In this document: positions 42,421-52,565 of the stretch, piece after piece
Layout of the letters: the number at the start of each line of letters is the position of its first letter
How positions within the stretch are numbered: position 1 is the first letter of the stretch
Origin: Citrobacter sedlakii NBRC 105722
Lineage (GTDB): Bacteria > Pseudomonadota > Gammaproteobacteria > Enterobacterales > Enterobacteriaceae
DNA: 64,000 bases
Reading direction: 5' to 3'
Assembly (NCBI RefSeq): GCF_000759835.1
Contig: NZ_BBNB01000003.1
Coordinates: forward strand, 186,001 to 250,000
Notes under the pieces: model-generated
Database searches by the model: none
Seen by the model: the letters and a program-made list of their open reading frames with translations, nothing else
What the model was told of the DNA's origin: nothing
Translations under genes and position numbers: made by a program

Positions 42421-44028
42421 TTATTCGACAGAGACGTTATCGAAGTGGTGTTTGCCTAACGGATCCACCACATAGCCTTTGACTTCTTTACGCACCGGCT
42501 CATATACGGTGGAGTGAGCGATGATCAGGGCCGGTGCCTGCTCGTTCATTACCACCTGAGCTTGTTTGTATAGTTCAATACGCTTGTTGTGATCATCGGT
42601 GGCGCGCGCTGGCTGAATCAGATCTTCAAACGGCTTGTAGCACCAGCGAGAGTAGTTGGAACCGTCTTTCGCCGCCGCGCAGCTGAACAGCGTCGCGAAG
42701 AAGTTGTCAGGATCCCCGTTATCGCCGGTCCAGCCCATCATGACCGCCTGATGCTCACCCGCTTTGGCGCGTTTCAGGTACTCACCCCACTCGTAGGTGA
42801 CAATTTTGGCCTGCACGCCGATCTTCGCCCAGTCCGCCTGAATCATCTCCGCCATACGGCGCGCGTTCGGGTTGTAAGGACGCTGTACCGGCATTGCCCA
42901 CAGTTCGACGGTGAAACCTTTGTCCTGCCCTGCTTCTTTCAGCAACGCTTTCGCTTTCTCAGGGTCGTAGGTGTAGTCTTTAATATCGTCGTTATAACCC
43001 CACATGGTTGGCGGGATCAGGTTCTTGGCCGCGACGCCCGCGCCCTGGTAAACGGCTTTGATGATCGCTTCTTTGTTCACCGCGTAGGTCAGCGCCTGAC
43101 GCACTTTGACGTCATCAAACGGTTTCTTCTCGGTGTTGAACGAGAGGTAACCCACGTTCAGACCCGCCTGCTCCATCAGGTTGATGTTTTTATCCTGCTT
43201 CATGCGCGCGATGTCTGCCGGGTTCGGATACGGCATCACCTGGCATTCGTTCTTCTGCAGTTTGGCATAGCGCACAGAGGCGTCAGGCGTGATGGAGAAG
43301 ACCAGGCGGTCAATTTGCGGCTTGGTGCCCCAATAACCGTCAAAGGCTTTATAGAGGATACGGGAGTCTTTCTGGTACTGCTGCAACTGGAACGGACCGG
43401 TGCCGATAGGGTTCAGATCCACTTTTTCCGGCGTACCGGCTTTCAGCATGTTGTCCGCATATTCTTTAGAAAGAATAGAGGCAAAGTCCATCGCGAGGTC
43501 GGCGAGGAACGGCGCTTCCGGACGCGTCAGCACAAACTGGACGGTCATATCGTCCACTTTTTTCACTTCGCTGATCAGATCGGGCAGGCCCATCCCTTCG
43601 AAATATTCATAGCTGCCGCCGGACACTTTATGGTACGGGTTTTGCGCGTTTTTCTGACGATCGAAGGAGAAGACCACGTCGTCGGCGTTCATGTCGCGCG
43701 TCGGTTTGAATTCTTTGCCGGATTGCCACTTCACGCCAGAACGGAGGTGGAAGGTGTAGGTTTTCCCGTCTTCACTGATTTCCCATTTTTCCGCAAGGCC
43801 TGGGATCACTTCGGTGGTGCCGGTTTTAAATTCCACCAGACGGTTATAGATTGGTACTGAACTGGCATCATAGGTTGTGCCAGAGGTAAAGAGTTGCGGG
43901 TTGAACCCTTCAGGAGAACCTTCTGAACAATAGACCAGGGTTTTAGCCTGTACGCTTGCTGCGACGGTCATAGCCACCAGGCTCAGACCAAGCTTCAGCA
44001 TCCCTGACTTCTTCAAGGAAATACTCAT
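42421..44028 (-). CDS. dppA: Periplasmic dipeptide-binding protein DppA
   Basis: Substrate-binding protein family 5, 535 aa, with a signal peptide (VAMTVAASVQAKT). It captures dipeptides, and in E. coli also heme and 5-aminolevulinate, for the Dpp importer, and signals to the Tap chemoreceptor. The start at 44028 (MSISLKKSGMLKLGL) follows GGAGCAGAAGA. The 5' leader contains a CA-rich GcvB-type target, indicating strong repression by that small RNA. Confidence 0.98.
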   Translation of the reverse strand: MSISLKKSGMLKLGLSLVAMTVAASVQAKTLVYCSEGSPEGFNPQLFTSGTTYDASSVPIYNRLVEFKTGTTEVIPGLAEKWEISEDGKTYTFHLRSGVKWQSGKEFKPTRDMNADDVVFSFDRQKNAQNPYHKVSGGSYEYFEGMGLPDLISEVKKVDDMTVQFVLTRPEAPFLADLAMDFASILSKEYADNMLKAGTPEKVDLNPIGTGPFQLQQYQKDSRILYKAFDGYWGTKPQIDRLVFSITPDASVRYAKLQKNECQVMPYPNPADIARMKQDKNINLMEQAGLNVGYLSFNTEKKPFDDVKVRQALTYAVNKEAIIKAVYQGAGVAAKNLIPPTMWGYNDDIKDYTYDPEKAKALLKEAGQDKGFTVELWAMPVQRPYNPNARRMAEMIQADWAKIGVQAKIVTYEWGEYLKRAKAGEHQAVMMGWTGDNGDPDNFFATLFSCAAAKDGSNYSRWCYKPFEDLIQPARATDDHNKRIELYKQAQVVMNEQAPALIIAHSTVYEPVRKEVKGYVVDPLGKHHFDNVSVE

Positions 44029-44041
44029 TCTTCTGCTCCAA

Positions 44042-44060
44042 ATGTGATGTTGTTGTTTTA
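44042..44060 (-). promoter_or_regulatory. GcvB small-RNA target in the dppA leader
   Basis: On the minus strand TAAAACAACAACATCACAT lies just upstream of the dppA ribosome-binding site. GcvB uses a G/U-rich region to pair with such CA-rich leaders, and dppA is a well-known target in E. coli and Salmonella. The exact pairing here is inferred. Confidence 0.65.
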
Positions 44061-44607
44061 CCCTTTGCAGTGGGTTAGCGCCGCCTGGCCTTTTTTATTT
44101 TTGACCGGCCGGGTCGGCGTGATGAGGTAGGGATTCCATTCACTTAAACGACTGAGTTGCAGCGCGGATTCTCCATGAAATGCCCCTCATGCCCTACAAT
44201 CTGTCAACAGAATGTGAAAACGTCAATACAGCTAACCGCGTTTTACGACAACGGTGAGAATTGACAAACAAAGATTAAAAAAACTCCAGAGGGGTATTTT
44301 CAGCAGAGAAATTTATGCTACGCGCGTAATGCCAGAATATAAATCTTAATATTTCGCAACATTTGGTGATTAAGTTTTGTGCAGATTATGAAAAATTTCT
44401 GACGAAATGCTGTATATCTGAGCGATTAATGCCATGAACGTTAAAACGCACAGCGGAAAATGCTGGGGTCAGCCATAAGTAACGCAAAAAAAGATTGATG
44501 CAAAGATAAAAAAAGACAATGGAATATGTCACAAAATCGTTAACGAATAGTGAGAAGTAAGGCGCAATTTTTGTAGCAAAAATGAAGATGGCAGAGTTTC
44601 GAATTGG

Positions 44608-44634
44608 GGTCGGTGATCGCTCGGGTCGAACCTC
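44608..44634 (-). repeat. Partial copy of the tRNA-Pro 3' end
   Basis: GGTCGGTGAT and TCGAACCTC recur exactly 100 bp before the same sequences in tRNA-Pro (44708-44734), with the intervening bases diverged. The fragment covers the acceptor 3' strand and part of the T arm. It cannot fold into a full tRNA. It may be a decayed duplicate or the scar of an element that once integrated here. Confidence 0.55.
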
Positions 44635-44672
44635 TTTCCCCCGGAGGTTCTCACCTCATTGGCTTCAAATGC

Positions 44673-44701
44673 AAAAAACCCTGCTCGTTGAGCAGGGTTT
44701 T
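44673..44701 (-). terminator. Intrinsic terminator of proK
   Basis: Minus strand: AAAACCCTGCTC-AAC-GAGCAGGGTTTT followed by TTGC, a perfect 12-bp stem with a 3-base loop and a T-run. It begins 6 bases past the tRNA CCA end. Confidence 0.9.
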
Positions 44702-44706
44702 AAATT

Positions 44707-44783
<77 letters not shown>

Positions 44784-44874
44784 AATGCGGGGCGCATCTT
44801 ACTGCTCAGGCGCGCCCCCGTCAATCCCTTAGTCGCAAAATGCCATTTAATCGGCGAGAAAGTCGTCAGGCCGC

Positions 44875-46566
44875 TTATTGTGCGGCAACTTTCTTCCCGT
44901 CAGGGACATGGCACCAGTTGTTATACTCGTTAATCCCGCCGTTGGGCGAGGTGTATCCGAGACAACCCATAATCGTGTCGTACAGCTCAACGTGACGACG
45001 CGGCACCTTCATTTCCGCCTCTTTCTTCAGATGCGCGAATGCCTGCGCGTTGGCCGGATTCTCGAGATATTTGTCCGACATCCAGACCATCATCGGTACG
45101 CGGAACTGCTCTGGCGGCGCCAGCTTACGCGGCGTGCCGTGCAAATGCTCGCGCTCGTTAATCGATTCGCCGTGATCCGCCGCGTAGAACACAATCGCTT
45201 TCTTATCGCGCACCTGATCAATCACCCTATCGATAAAGTGGTCCACATAGGTTATGGAGTTATCGTAAGAGTTAATCATCAGGTCCTTCGGACACTTACG
45301 GTCGATGGCATAACATTCCGGCTTCCACTGGGCGAACTCGCGCGGGTAGCGCTGAGTGTAGTTATAGTGGGAACCTTTGGTATGCAACACAATCAGATGT
45401 TTGCCCTGCGGGTTATTCTCCAGGGAACGCGAAACTTCGTTCACCAGCAGCATATCATCCACCGCTTTGCCCCGGTTGCGCGGCTCCGCAGCGATCTGCT
45501 CGCGATAGGCGATGTTGTCGGCCATCGTGTTACTGTAGAACCACATCTCGCTCTGCATCGCGTACAGATCGGCGCTAAAACCTAACTGTTTAAGCACTGC
45601 AAATACGTTTTGCTCTTTCAGCGTGCGCTGTGGATTATCCTCCGCCCCGCTCTGACGTACGAACATGCAGCGCAGCGACAGCTTGGTGGCGGTATCGCAG
45701 GAGTAGCCGCGGTACATTGCCAGATTCTTCTCTTTCGCAAGCTTCGGCGTGGTATCACGTTCATAGCCCAGCATGCCCATGTGATCCCAACGCGTGGTTT
45801 CGCCAATGATGAAAATCACGTAGGTGTCATCAAGATTCTGGGTTGGCGTATACGTGAATTTTTTCGCCGGATTGATAAGCGATTTGTTATCTGACGATTC
45901 ATCAACCTGCGCCCAGGCGTACAGGCCCAGTGCGGACAGCCAGTTTGTTGGCAGATACGAGTTCGCCAGCACCCCGCCGTAGCTTGGCATGTCGACGCCA
46001 GCGATGCGATCGGCGCGCTTCTGGTGCAGCTCCAGCAGGCGAATCGGCGCCCACACCAGAAAAGCCGCCATCAGAACGGTGAGCGCGCTGCGCCAGCGTA
46101 CTTTTGGCGTACAAAGCTGACGCAAAAAGGTGTCCGTCGAGCGGTTAAACCAGATCAACACCAGCGGGATGAGGCTTACGCCAGCCACCCAAAGAATAAA
46201 CGTCCAGCCAACAACCTCTTTTGACAGGTCGATATCGGTGGTCATGACTGAAGCCACAATACCGTAACCAATCATGACATTCATAAAGGTCATGTAATAG
46301 CTTGCGCCAGCGGAGATCAGCACCAGTAGCGAAGCCAGAACGCGCCAGGCCGTACGGCCTAACAGGGAAAAGAGACGTAAAAAGAAGAAGGTAGCCAGCA
46401 CCGTGCCAGCCAATTCAACAACCGCGGCGATTCCATTCCATACGGTAAAATCCTGCGCATAACCGTCAAACCGACGGAAATAAACCGCGCCATTCATAAA
46501 CAGACCGATATAGACGGCAAGCAAAATGCTCAGCTTTTGCTGCGTCATCGACGTAATGTATTTCAT
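44875..46566 (-). CDS. eptB: Kdo2-lipid A phosphoethanolamine 7''-transferase EptB
   Basis: Inner-membrane enzyme (563 aa) with five N-terminal helices and a periplasmic sulfatase-fold domain. It transfers phosphoethanolamine to the outer Kdo of lipopolysaccharide. Motifs: [12 protein letters not shown] (metal ligand Glu), the nucleophile Thr in [13 protein letters not shown], and YAADHGES. The start at 46566 gives [13 protein letters not shown] as in E. coli; the frame to 46635 has no support. In E. coli eptB is controlled by sigma-E and the small RNA MgrR. No lpf genes are next to it, unlike in Salmonella. Confidence 0.96.
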   Translation of the reverse strand: MKYITSMTQQKLSILLAVYIGLFMNGAVYFRRFDGYAQDFTVWNGIAAVVELAGTVLATFFFLRLFSLLGRTAWRVLASLLVLISAGASYYMTFMNVMIGYGIVASVMTTDIDLSKEVVGWTFILWVAGVSLIPLVLIWFNRSTDTFLRQLCTPKVRWRSALTVLMAAFLVWAPIRLLELHQKRADRIAGVDMPSYGGVLANSYLPTNWLSALGLYAWAQVDESSDNKSLINPAKKFTYTPTQNLDDTYVIFIIGETTRWDHMGMLGYERDTTPKLAKEKNLAMYRGYSCDTATKLSLRCMFVRQSGAEDNPQRTLKEQNVFAVLKQLGFSADLYAMQSEMWFYSNTMADNIAYREQIAAEPRNRGKAVDDMLLVNEVSRSLENNPQGKHLIVLHTKGSHYNYTQRYPREFAQWKPECYAIDRKCPKDLMINSYDNSITYVDHFIDRVIDQVRDKKAIVFYAADHGESINEREHLHGTPRKLAPPEQFRVPMMVWMSDKYLENPANAQAFAHLKKEAEMKVPRRHVELYDTIMGCLGYTSPNGGINEYNNWCHVPDGKKVAAQ

Positions 46567-46782
46567 GCAAGCAAGCCCTGGAAATCGAGGGGTAAACACA
46601 GCCTGCGCTTCGGCTAACCCAGCCGGGCAGGACAAATTGCGAAGGTAGTCAGACAGGAAAGATCTACACGCGCGGCTAAGTAGACCACAAGGAAGGGAAA
46701 AAGTGGCAGCAGATAATGTGATCGAAGCAGATTTTTACAAATATTCAAGTTTGAAAACGGATTTTTCACGCGACTGCTAATA

Positions 46783-46809
46783 ACAAAAAGACCAGCCACG
46801 CGGCTGGTC
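46783..46809 (-). terminator. Intrinsic terminator of yhjX
   Basis: Minus strand GACCAGCC-GCGT-GGCTGGTC followed by TTTTTGTT, located 20 bp past the yhjX stop codon. Confidence 0.85.
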
Positions 46810-46828
46810 CTGTCATTGTTTATTTTAT

Positions 46829-48031
46829 TCAGGCATGCGCCATATTCATCACATCGCGTTTTGGTTGGCGAATGGTGGTAGACAGCGCCAGCGAGAGAAC
46901 CAGCAGGGCGAAAATCACGCAGAAGGTGACGTAGAAGCCACCGAACAGCGAGGCGATGATCGAACCGCAGATGCTGCCGATGCCAAAGCCGAGGTAAATC
47001 ACGCCATAGTTTTTCGCCAGATTATTCAGGCCGAAGAATTCGCTCACCAGCGACGGGAAGACAGTGATGGTGCCGCCAAAGTTAAAGGCGACGCAGGCAA
47101 TAGCGGCAAAGAAGGTTATCGCGTTCAGCGGCGCAAACAGCAGAGCGGCCATCCCCACCAGCGACACCACCTGGCCAATCGTAATAACGCGAATGCGGGC
47201 AATTTTGTCCGACAGGATCCCCAGCACCAGACGGCCAGACAGGTTTGCGATAGAAATAACCGTCACCGCATTGGCCGCAGACGCGACGTCCATATGCGCC
47301 AGGCCCTGCGCAATATCTTTCGCCACGCCGATCACGTACAAACCGCTCATACACGCCGTCAGGAACATGACCGCCAGCATCCAGTACTGCGGTTTACGCA
47401 TCGATTGTGCCAGCGTGTAATCATTTTCCACAACGCCATTCCTGGTTTTGACCTCCTGGTTCGGCGCATCTTTCATCAGCGTGGCGCCAAAGACAATCAT
47501 TACCAGCACAATCGCGCCCCAAATTACGAAGGTTTTTTCCAGACCGACGGTCGCCAGCAGTTGACTGTCGATGAATTTAAAACCCAGGCTGCCCAGACCA
47601 TAGGAGCCAATGGCGAAAGCGGAGATCAGCCCCTTGCGCTCCGGGAACCACTTCACACAGTTGGACAGGGTTAACAGGTAACCAGCGCCATCCGCCAGTC
47701 CCACCAGCACCCCAGCGCTCAGCCACAGCATCATCAGATTCGAAGAATGTGCGGTCAGGAAGAAGCCCAGCCCAAGCAAAATGCCTGACGCCATTGTCAC
47801 CCGTTTAACGCCAAATCGTTCCTGTAACTTTCCGGCAACGGAAGATGAGATCGCCAGCCCCAGGCTTAGCAGGCCAAAAGAGAAGGCGACCTGGCTGACG
47901 GGTTCATCCAGTTTTTCGGACAGTACGCCGTTAAACAGGCTCCAGGTGTAAACAGAACCCAGGGCAAACTGCGTAATAATGGTGCCGATAAGGGTCAACC
48001 AACGGGTGCGCTGATACGTTGAAGTTTTCAT
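46829..48031 (-). CDS. yhjX: MFS transporter YhjX, pyruvate-responsive
   Basis: Inner-membrane MFS protein of 400 aa in the oxalate/formate antiporter-like group, with 12 predicted helices. In E. coli its transcription is switched on by the YpdA/YpdB two-component system when extracellular pyruvate rises; its substrate is not settled. The ATG at 48031 (MKTSTYQRTRWLTL) matches E. coli; the frame to 48115 is not homologous. The upstream YpdB repeats support the same control here. Confidence 0.95.
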   Translation of the reverse strand: MKTSTYQRTRWLTLIGTIITQFALGSVYTWSLFNGVLSEKLDEPVSQVAFSFGLLSLGLAISSSVAGKLQERFGVKRVTMASGILLGLGFFLTAHSSNLMMLWLSAGVLVGLADGAGYLLTLSNCVKWFPERKGLISAFAIGSYGLGSLGFKFIDSQLLATVGLEKTFVIWGAIVLVMIVFGATLMKDAPNQEVKTRNGVVENDYTLAQSMRKPQYWMLAVMFLTACMSGLYVIGVAKDIAQGLAHMDVASAANAVTVISIANLSGRLVLGILSDKIARIRVITIGQVVSLVGMAALLFAPLNAITFFAAIACVAFNFGGTITVFPSLVSEFFGLNNLAKNYGVIYLGFGIGSICGSIIASLFGGFYVTFCVIFALLVLSLALSTTIRQPKRDVMNMAHA

Positions 48032-48113
48032 GGCAGTATTCCTGCATAAACAAAAGGGGAAATTCACTGCCGACAACCATAACGAAATGCATTTTATGCG
48101 GGGAAAAAACGGC

Positions 48114-48144
48114 ATGAAGTGCCGTCAGAACGGAATGAAATGCC
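48114..48144 (-). promoter_or_regulatory. YpdB binding repeats in the yhjX promoter
   Basis: Minus strand GGCATTTCAT, 11 bases, GGCACTTCAT. This matches the published YpdB motif of two GGCATTTCAT direct repeats with an 11-base spacer, with one mismatch in the second copy. It lies 83 bp upstream of the yhjX start. Confidence 0.85.
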
Positions 48145-48261
48145 TGGAATCTGGAATGAATGACGAGACATATATTCAGCAAGCTGATTTTTATATTGTA
48201 AGTTAGTGCTCACTATCATTGCATGCCATGTTATGGCTAAAGTTTAGTTGTAAATCCAAGG

Positions 48262-48963
48262 TTAAAATCTGGCGCTGACCCCCATCGTATAGAGGTAATC
48301 GGTGGTGTTGGGCGTATTTTCCGCCTGAGTGAGCGCCGCGTAAGCGGCCATGTGCGGATTAAGCAGCATATCCGCCCCCACGGTCACGTCCAGCCAGCTG
48401 TTATCTTGTGAGGTAGCCGCCATGCGGCTTAGCCCGGACTGCGCTTTCCAGATGCTATCGCCATATTGCTGGTTATAGCTGACCTGCGCCCACGGTCTGA
48501 TCTCGCCAAATTGCGAATTCACCCGCCAGCCCAGCGTACTCACGCTGGCATGCCATAACGGATCGGCGGACAAATTCATCACGCTGTCGCCAAATTCGTT
48601 ATATATCGATGTAGTAGTACCGTCGTAATGGAGCGCGGCGACCGGCCCGGTCATCACCGTCTCTGAAACCGGGAAATTCCAGCCCATGCTCATGCCACTG
48701 GTCGCCTCATGGGGCGACGCATCCGCAAAGTTAACGCTCAAGCCCGGCACGTTTTGCGAGGATTTGATCCGTTCCGCCAGGATGTCGTCATAACGCGGTT
48801 GGTGATCGCTGTCCCAGGTATAGCGTTCAGTCGTATGTCCGGATGGCGCTTCGGCGATATATTCTTGTTGCCATGCACTGGCGGTATTGATGTATAGCGA
48901 ACAGGCCACCACGCTCGCCAGCAGAACGATTTCCCGGCGACCACCGTCTTTTTTTGTCATCAT
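48262..48963 (-). CDS. yhjY: Predicted outer-membrane beta-barrel protein YhjY
   Basis: A 233-aa secreted protein with signal peptide (ASVVACSLYINTASA) and repeated amphipathic strands in the C-terminal half. It ends in YTMGVSARF with the terminal Phe typical of outer-membrane barrels and autotransporter barrel domains. The ATG at 48963 is 8 nt after GGAG; the frame opens with TTG at 48966. It resembles the E. coli yhjY position and class. The function is unknown, and with no long passenger it is probably a small barrel protein. Confidence 0.82.
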   Translation of the reverse strand: MMTKKDGGRREIVLLASVVACSLYINTASAWQQEYIAEAPSGHTTERYTWDSDHQPRYDDILAERIKSSQNVPGLSVNFADASPHEATSGMSMGWNFPVSETVMTGPVAALHYDGTTTSIYNEFGDSVMNLSADPLWHASVSTLGWRVNSQFGEIRPWAQVSYNQQYGDSIWKAQSGLSRMAATSQDNSWLDVTVGADMLLNPHMAAYAALTQAENTPNTTDYLYTMGVSARF

Positions 48964-49120
48964 CAATGCGACTCCAGAGGAGAGCCGAAATCGGCGATAT
49001 TATTGTCATTGTGAGAAGGATGACAGGCTAAAAGCCCTGTATTAAATATTGTCTTTTTCGCAGACGCGTCAAGGCGCGCAGAATGAAATTTTTAAGGCAA
49101 TTCAGAGAGCGAGGGAAAGT

Positions 49121-49699
49121 ATGGAACGATGCGGCTGGGTCAGCCAGGACCCGCTTTATATTGCCTACCATGACAAAGAATGGGGCGTCCCCGAAACCGA
49201 CGGTAAAAAACTGTTTGAAATGATCTGCCTTGAAGGCCAGCAGGCCGGCCTGTCGTGGATTACGGTGCTGAAAAAACGCGAGAACTATCGCGCCAATTTC
49301 CACCAGTTCGATCCCGTTCGCGTGGCGGCGATGCAGGAAGAGGATGTCGAACGGCTGCTGCTCGACCCGGGCATCATCCGTCATCGCGGAAAAATTCAGG
49401 CCATCATTGGCAATGCCCGCGCCTGGCTTGCGATGGAGCAAAACGGCGAACCATTTGCGCAGTTCGTCTGGTCATTTGTCGACCATCAACCACAAGTGAC
49501 GCAGGCCGCCACGCTGAGCGAGATCCCAACCTCTACGCCCGCCTCCGACGCGCTGTCAAAAGCGTTGAAAAAACGGGGCTTCAAGTTCGTCGGTACGACC
49601 ATTTGCTATTCCTTTATGCAGGCGTGCGGACTGGTCAATGACCATATCACCGGCTGTTTTTGCCACCCGGGAGAAAAATATGATTCGCGAATCCCGTAG
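49121..49699 (+). CDS. tag: DNA-3-methyladenine glycosylase I
   Basis: Constitutive base-excision-repair enzyme (192 aa) that removes 3-methyladenine from alkylated DNA. Conserved features: MERCGWVSQDPLYIAYHDKEWG with the Zn-ligand Cys4 and His17, Trp and Glu residues of the base pocket (LEGQQAGLSW), and the C-terminal HITGCFCHP Zn ligands. The start at 49121 follows GAGGGAAAGT. The 3' end overlaps yiaC by 20 bp, so the two are probably co-translated. Confidence 0.97.
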   Translation: MERCGWVSQDPLYIAYHDKEWGVPETDGKKLFEMICLEGQQAGLSWITVLKKRENYRANFHQFDPVRVAAMQEEDVERLLLDPGIIRHRGKIQAIIGNARAWLAMEQNGEPFAQFVWSFVDHQPQVTQAATLSEIPTSTPASDALSKALKKRGFKFVGTTICYSFMQACGLVNDHITGCFCHPGEKYDSRIP

Positions 49700-50120
49700 C
49701 GCCGACAGGACGGCGATTCTGGCGCTGTGGCTGGAAAGCACGATCTTTGCCCATCCGTTTATTGCTGAACACTACTGGCGCGAGAGCGAAACGATCGTGC
49801 GCGACGTGTATCTGCCCGCCGCCAGAACCTGGGTGTGGGAGGATAACGACGTTCTGAAAGGGTTCGTTAGCGTTCTGGAAGATCGTTTTTTAGGCGCGCT
49901 GTTTGTCACGCCTGACGCACTGCGCTGTGGGATCGGCAAAGCGCTGGTGCGGTATGTGCAACAGCGCTTTACGCAGTTGAGTCTTGAGGTGTATCAAAAA
50001 AACCAGAACGCGGTGAACTTCTACCATGCGATGGGCTTTCGTATTGAAGACAGCGCATGGCAAGAGGATACCCAGCATCCCACCTGGATTATGAGCTGGC
50101 AGGCGGATCAAACGCCGTAA
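49680..50120 (+). CDS. yiaC: GNAT lysine acetyltransferase YiaC
   Basis: A small GNAT enzyme (146 aa) that in E. coli acetylates lysines of several proteins and affects motility. The acetyl-CoA loop is [11 protein letters not shown], followed by [20 protein letters not shown], typical of the family. The ATG at 49680 lies inside the tag 3' end (overlap of 20 bp). The C-terminal 32 bp overlap the end of the convergent gene bisC. Confidence 0.94.
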   Translation: MIRESRSADRTAILALWLESTIFAHPFIAEHYWRESETIVRDVYLPAARTWVWEDNDVLKGFVSVLEDRFLGALFVTPDALRCGIGKALVRYVQQRFTQLSLEVYQKNQNAVNFYHAMGFRIEDSAWQEDTQHPTWIMSWQADQTP

Positions 50121-52413
50121 GCGTCAGCGCGGGGCCGCAATATTTTTCCAGCCACGCCAGCGCGGTGTTCGCCGCGCAGCCATTGCCCAGTCGGGAACTG
50201 GGCAAATCTTTGGTCAGCACGTTCACCGCGCCGTTTTTGCAGATGCCTCCGGCGGCAGGATCCAGATCCGGCCATGCTCCTTCGTGAATGCAGATCACGC
50301 CCGGCTTAATGCCAGCGCTCACCACGGCCCCTGCGAGAATTTGCCCGCGATGATTCCACACCCGCACCGTATCGCCGTCACGGATGCCGCGCGCCAGCGC
50401 GTCGTCGGGATGAATTGTAACCGGTTCACGATCCGCCACCGCATAGCGTTCACGCAGTTCGCTGTAATTAAGCTGGCTGTGCAGACGATGGGCCGGATGC
50501 GCCGACAGCACCTGAAGCTGGCCTTTCTGCGCATTGCCGTGCCACTCGTCCGGCGTCAGCCACATCGGGTGCCCGGGACAATCCGCATAGCCGTAACCGG
50601 CAATGCGCCGGGAATAGATTTCGATTTTGCCGCTGTCGGTTTTTAACGGATGCGCAGCCGGGTCACGACGGAAATCAGCAAAACGCACAAACCGCGCGTT
50701 GTCCGGGTTTTCCGGCATTTCGATCAGCTGGTTGGCTTCCCAGAAAGTCGCAAACGGCGGCAATGTTACCTGCTGGCTGGCCCCACGCTGGGCAGCGATG
50801 TTGTAGAATGTCTCCAGCCATTCCCGTTCGCTTTTCCCTTCGGTAAAACGTTGTCCGCCGCCGCGCTCCCAGCGCTCGCTCAGTTCGGCAAACACGTCAA
50901 AATCATTGCGCGCCTCATACTGCGGCGGCACAACTTGTTTCATCGGCACCAGATGTTGGTTGCTGTAATCGCCAGTCATGGTGAGATCGTTGCGCTCAAA
51001 GGAGGTGGTGGCGGGCAGTACAATGTCGGCGTGTTTAGCGGCTGCGGTCCAGAAGCATTCGGAAATCACCACCAGCTCCGGCTTCTGCCAGGCACGAATC
51101 AGTCGGTTGGTGTCCTGATGATGGGTAAAGTTGGCGCCACCCGCCCACCAGACGAAACGGATATCCGGAAAGTGACGATCCATGCCGTTATGCTGATAAG
51201 ACGCGCCGGGGTTTTCCAGCGCGTCGACAATGCGCGCAACCGGGATTTTATCCACCGCATCAGTGCCGCCAGGCAAGCTCCCCTGCATTGAGGCCAGCAC
51301 GGCGGAGCGGCGCGTCGGATTTCCACCGTTGGCGAAGTGATAAGAGAGACCAAAACCGCCGCCCGGGGTACCGATTTGCCCAAGCATTGCCGCAAGAGTG
51401 ACAATCATCCAGTGCTTTTGCTCGCCGAACTGCTGGCGCTGCATTCCCCAACCGGCCATCAGCATAGTGGTATTATTGTGAAAAATCGCCGCCAGTTCGC
51501 GGATTTTTTCTGCCGGAATGCCGCAAATGTCGGCCGCCCACTCAGCGGTTTTGGCTATGCCGTCGCGCTGTCCAGTGAGGTACTCAGCAAATAGTGAGTA
51601 GCCCGTGGTGTAGCGCGCCAGAAATGTCTGATCATGCCAGCCATTTTCCACCAGCGTGTGGGCAATACCGAGCATTAGCGCCACGTCAGTGCCCATGTGC
51701 GGCGCGATCCATTCCATGTTATCGCCAAAAAAATCGACGGTCTCCGATCGCATAGGATCAATGCAGATCACCCGTTTGCCGCTGCGCCGCAGCGCATCAA
51801 AGTAAGCGATTCCCTTTTCATCCGAAGCGTTCCAGGCAATTTTTAGCGTATTCAGGGGATTGGCGCTCCAGAGTACAACCACATCGCTGTGTTCCAGCAC
51901 AACGGGCCAACTGGTCTGCTGCTGATAAACCTCGCTGCCGCCTACCACATACGGCATGATGGCCTGCGCCGCGCCGGTGGAATAATCCCCCAGATGCCCG
52001 GTGTATCCCCCTGCCAACGCCATATAACGCTGCAACAGCGTGGCGGCTTTGTGCAGCACGCCGTTGGAGCGCCAGCCGTAGGAACCGGCAAAAATAGAGG
52101 ACGGGCCATAGGTATCGCGAATACGTTTGTGCTGCTTATGGATGAGCGTCAGGGCGTCGTCCCAGCTCACCCGCACAAATTCATCCTGTCCCCGCACGCC
52201 CTGTGGCCTTTCCGGCGAGGCAAGAAAACCTTTACGCACCATGGGATAACGCACCCGGGTTTTGCTGTGCACCTGATCGCGAACTGCGCTTTGCAGCGAA
52301 TTGGGATGCTCCGTGGGCAGCGCGCCGCGGGAAGAAATGACGGTCTCTCCGTCTGTTTCCACGAGGACAGGCCCCCAGTGGGCCGCGGTTAACACCGGTT
52401 TGTGCGTTGGCAA
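50089..52413 (-). CDS. bisC: Biotin sulfoxide reductase (molybdoenzyme)
   Basis: Cytoplasmic bis-MGD molybdenum enzyme of the DMSO-reductase family (774 aa) that reduces biotin sulfoxide and methionine sulfoxide. The Mo-ligand Ser is in [12 protein letters not shown]. There is no Tat signal. I choose TTG at 52413, preceded by CAGGAG with a 7-nt gap, giving (M)[14 protein letters not shown] and the family length. The frame is open to a second TTG at 52455, and no suitable ATG exists at the start. The 3' end overlaps yiaC by 32 bp. Confidence 0.94.
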   Translation of the reverse strand: MPTHKPVLTAAHWGPVLVETDGETVISSRGALPTEHPNSLQSAVRDQVHSKTRVRYPMVRKGFLASPERPQGVRGQDEFVRVSWDDALTLIHKQHKRIRDTYGPSSIFAGSYGWRSNGVLHKAATLLQRYMALAGGYTGHLGDYSTGAAQAIMPYVVGGSEVYQQQTSWPVVLEHSDVVVLWSANPLNTLKIAWNASDEKGIAYFDALRRSGKRVICIDPMRSETVDFFGDNMEWIAPHMGTDVALMLGIAHTLVENGWHDQTFLARYTTGYSLFAEYLTGQRDGIAKTAEWAADICGIPAEKIRELAAIFHNNTTMLMAGWGMQRQQFGEQKHWMIVTLAAMLGQIGTPGGGFGLSYHFANGGNPTRRSAVLASMQGSLPGGTDAVDKIPVARIVDALENPGASYQHNGMDRHFPDIRFVWWAGGANFTHHQDTNRLIRAWQKPELVVISECFWTAAAKHADIVLPATTSFERNDLTMTGDYSNQHLVPMKQVVPPQYEARNDFDVFAELSERWERGGGQRFTEGKSEREWLETFYNIAAQRGASQQVTLPPFATFWEANQLIEMPENPDNARFVRFADFRRDPAAHPLKTDSGKIEIYSRRIAGYGYADCPGHPMWLTPDEWHGNAQKGQLQVLSAHPAHRLHSQLNYSELRERYAVADREPVTIHPDDALARGIRDGDTVRVWNHRGQILAGAVVSAGIKPGVICIHEGAWPDLDPAAGGICKNGAVNVLTKDLPSSRLGNGCAANTALAWLEKYCGPALTLTAFDPPASS

Positions 52414-52565
52414 AATGGCGCTCCTGAAGAGGGGTAGATGTATTTCTCTGTTCAATGTTACTTACAAATTTCAGAGAGATCCCTGGAATTTTCTTCAACT
52501 TCACACGTCATAATCTACCGCCACGCTTGCCGTGGTAAAAATAAGAAAGACATTAAGGAATTAAG

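Larger units (their letters stand above)
44029..44672. other. Long upstream region between dppA and proK
   Basis: About 640 bp without a protein gene. The dppA-proximal 160 bp should be the leader and promoter. 44200-44590 is AT-rich. A tRNA-Pro-like fragment lies at 44608-44634. A 109-codon frame over 44604-44933 crosses the tRNA and is rejected as a gene. Confidence 0.55.

Noticed and set aside
42589-43860. 423-codon open frame on the plus strand opposite dppA
   Set aside because: It is antisense to the clearly real dppA and shows low-complexity Arg/His/Val composition typical of shadow frames in GC-rich codon usage.
46567-46828. Remains of an lpf fimbrial operon between eptB and yhjX
   Set aside because: The 262-bp gap contains only a terminator and AT-rich sequence; no fimbrial fragment is visible.
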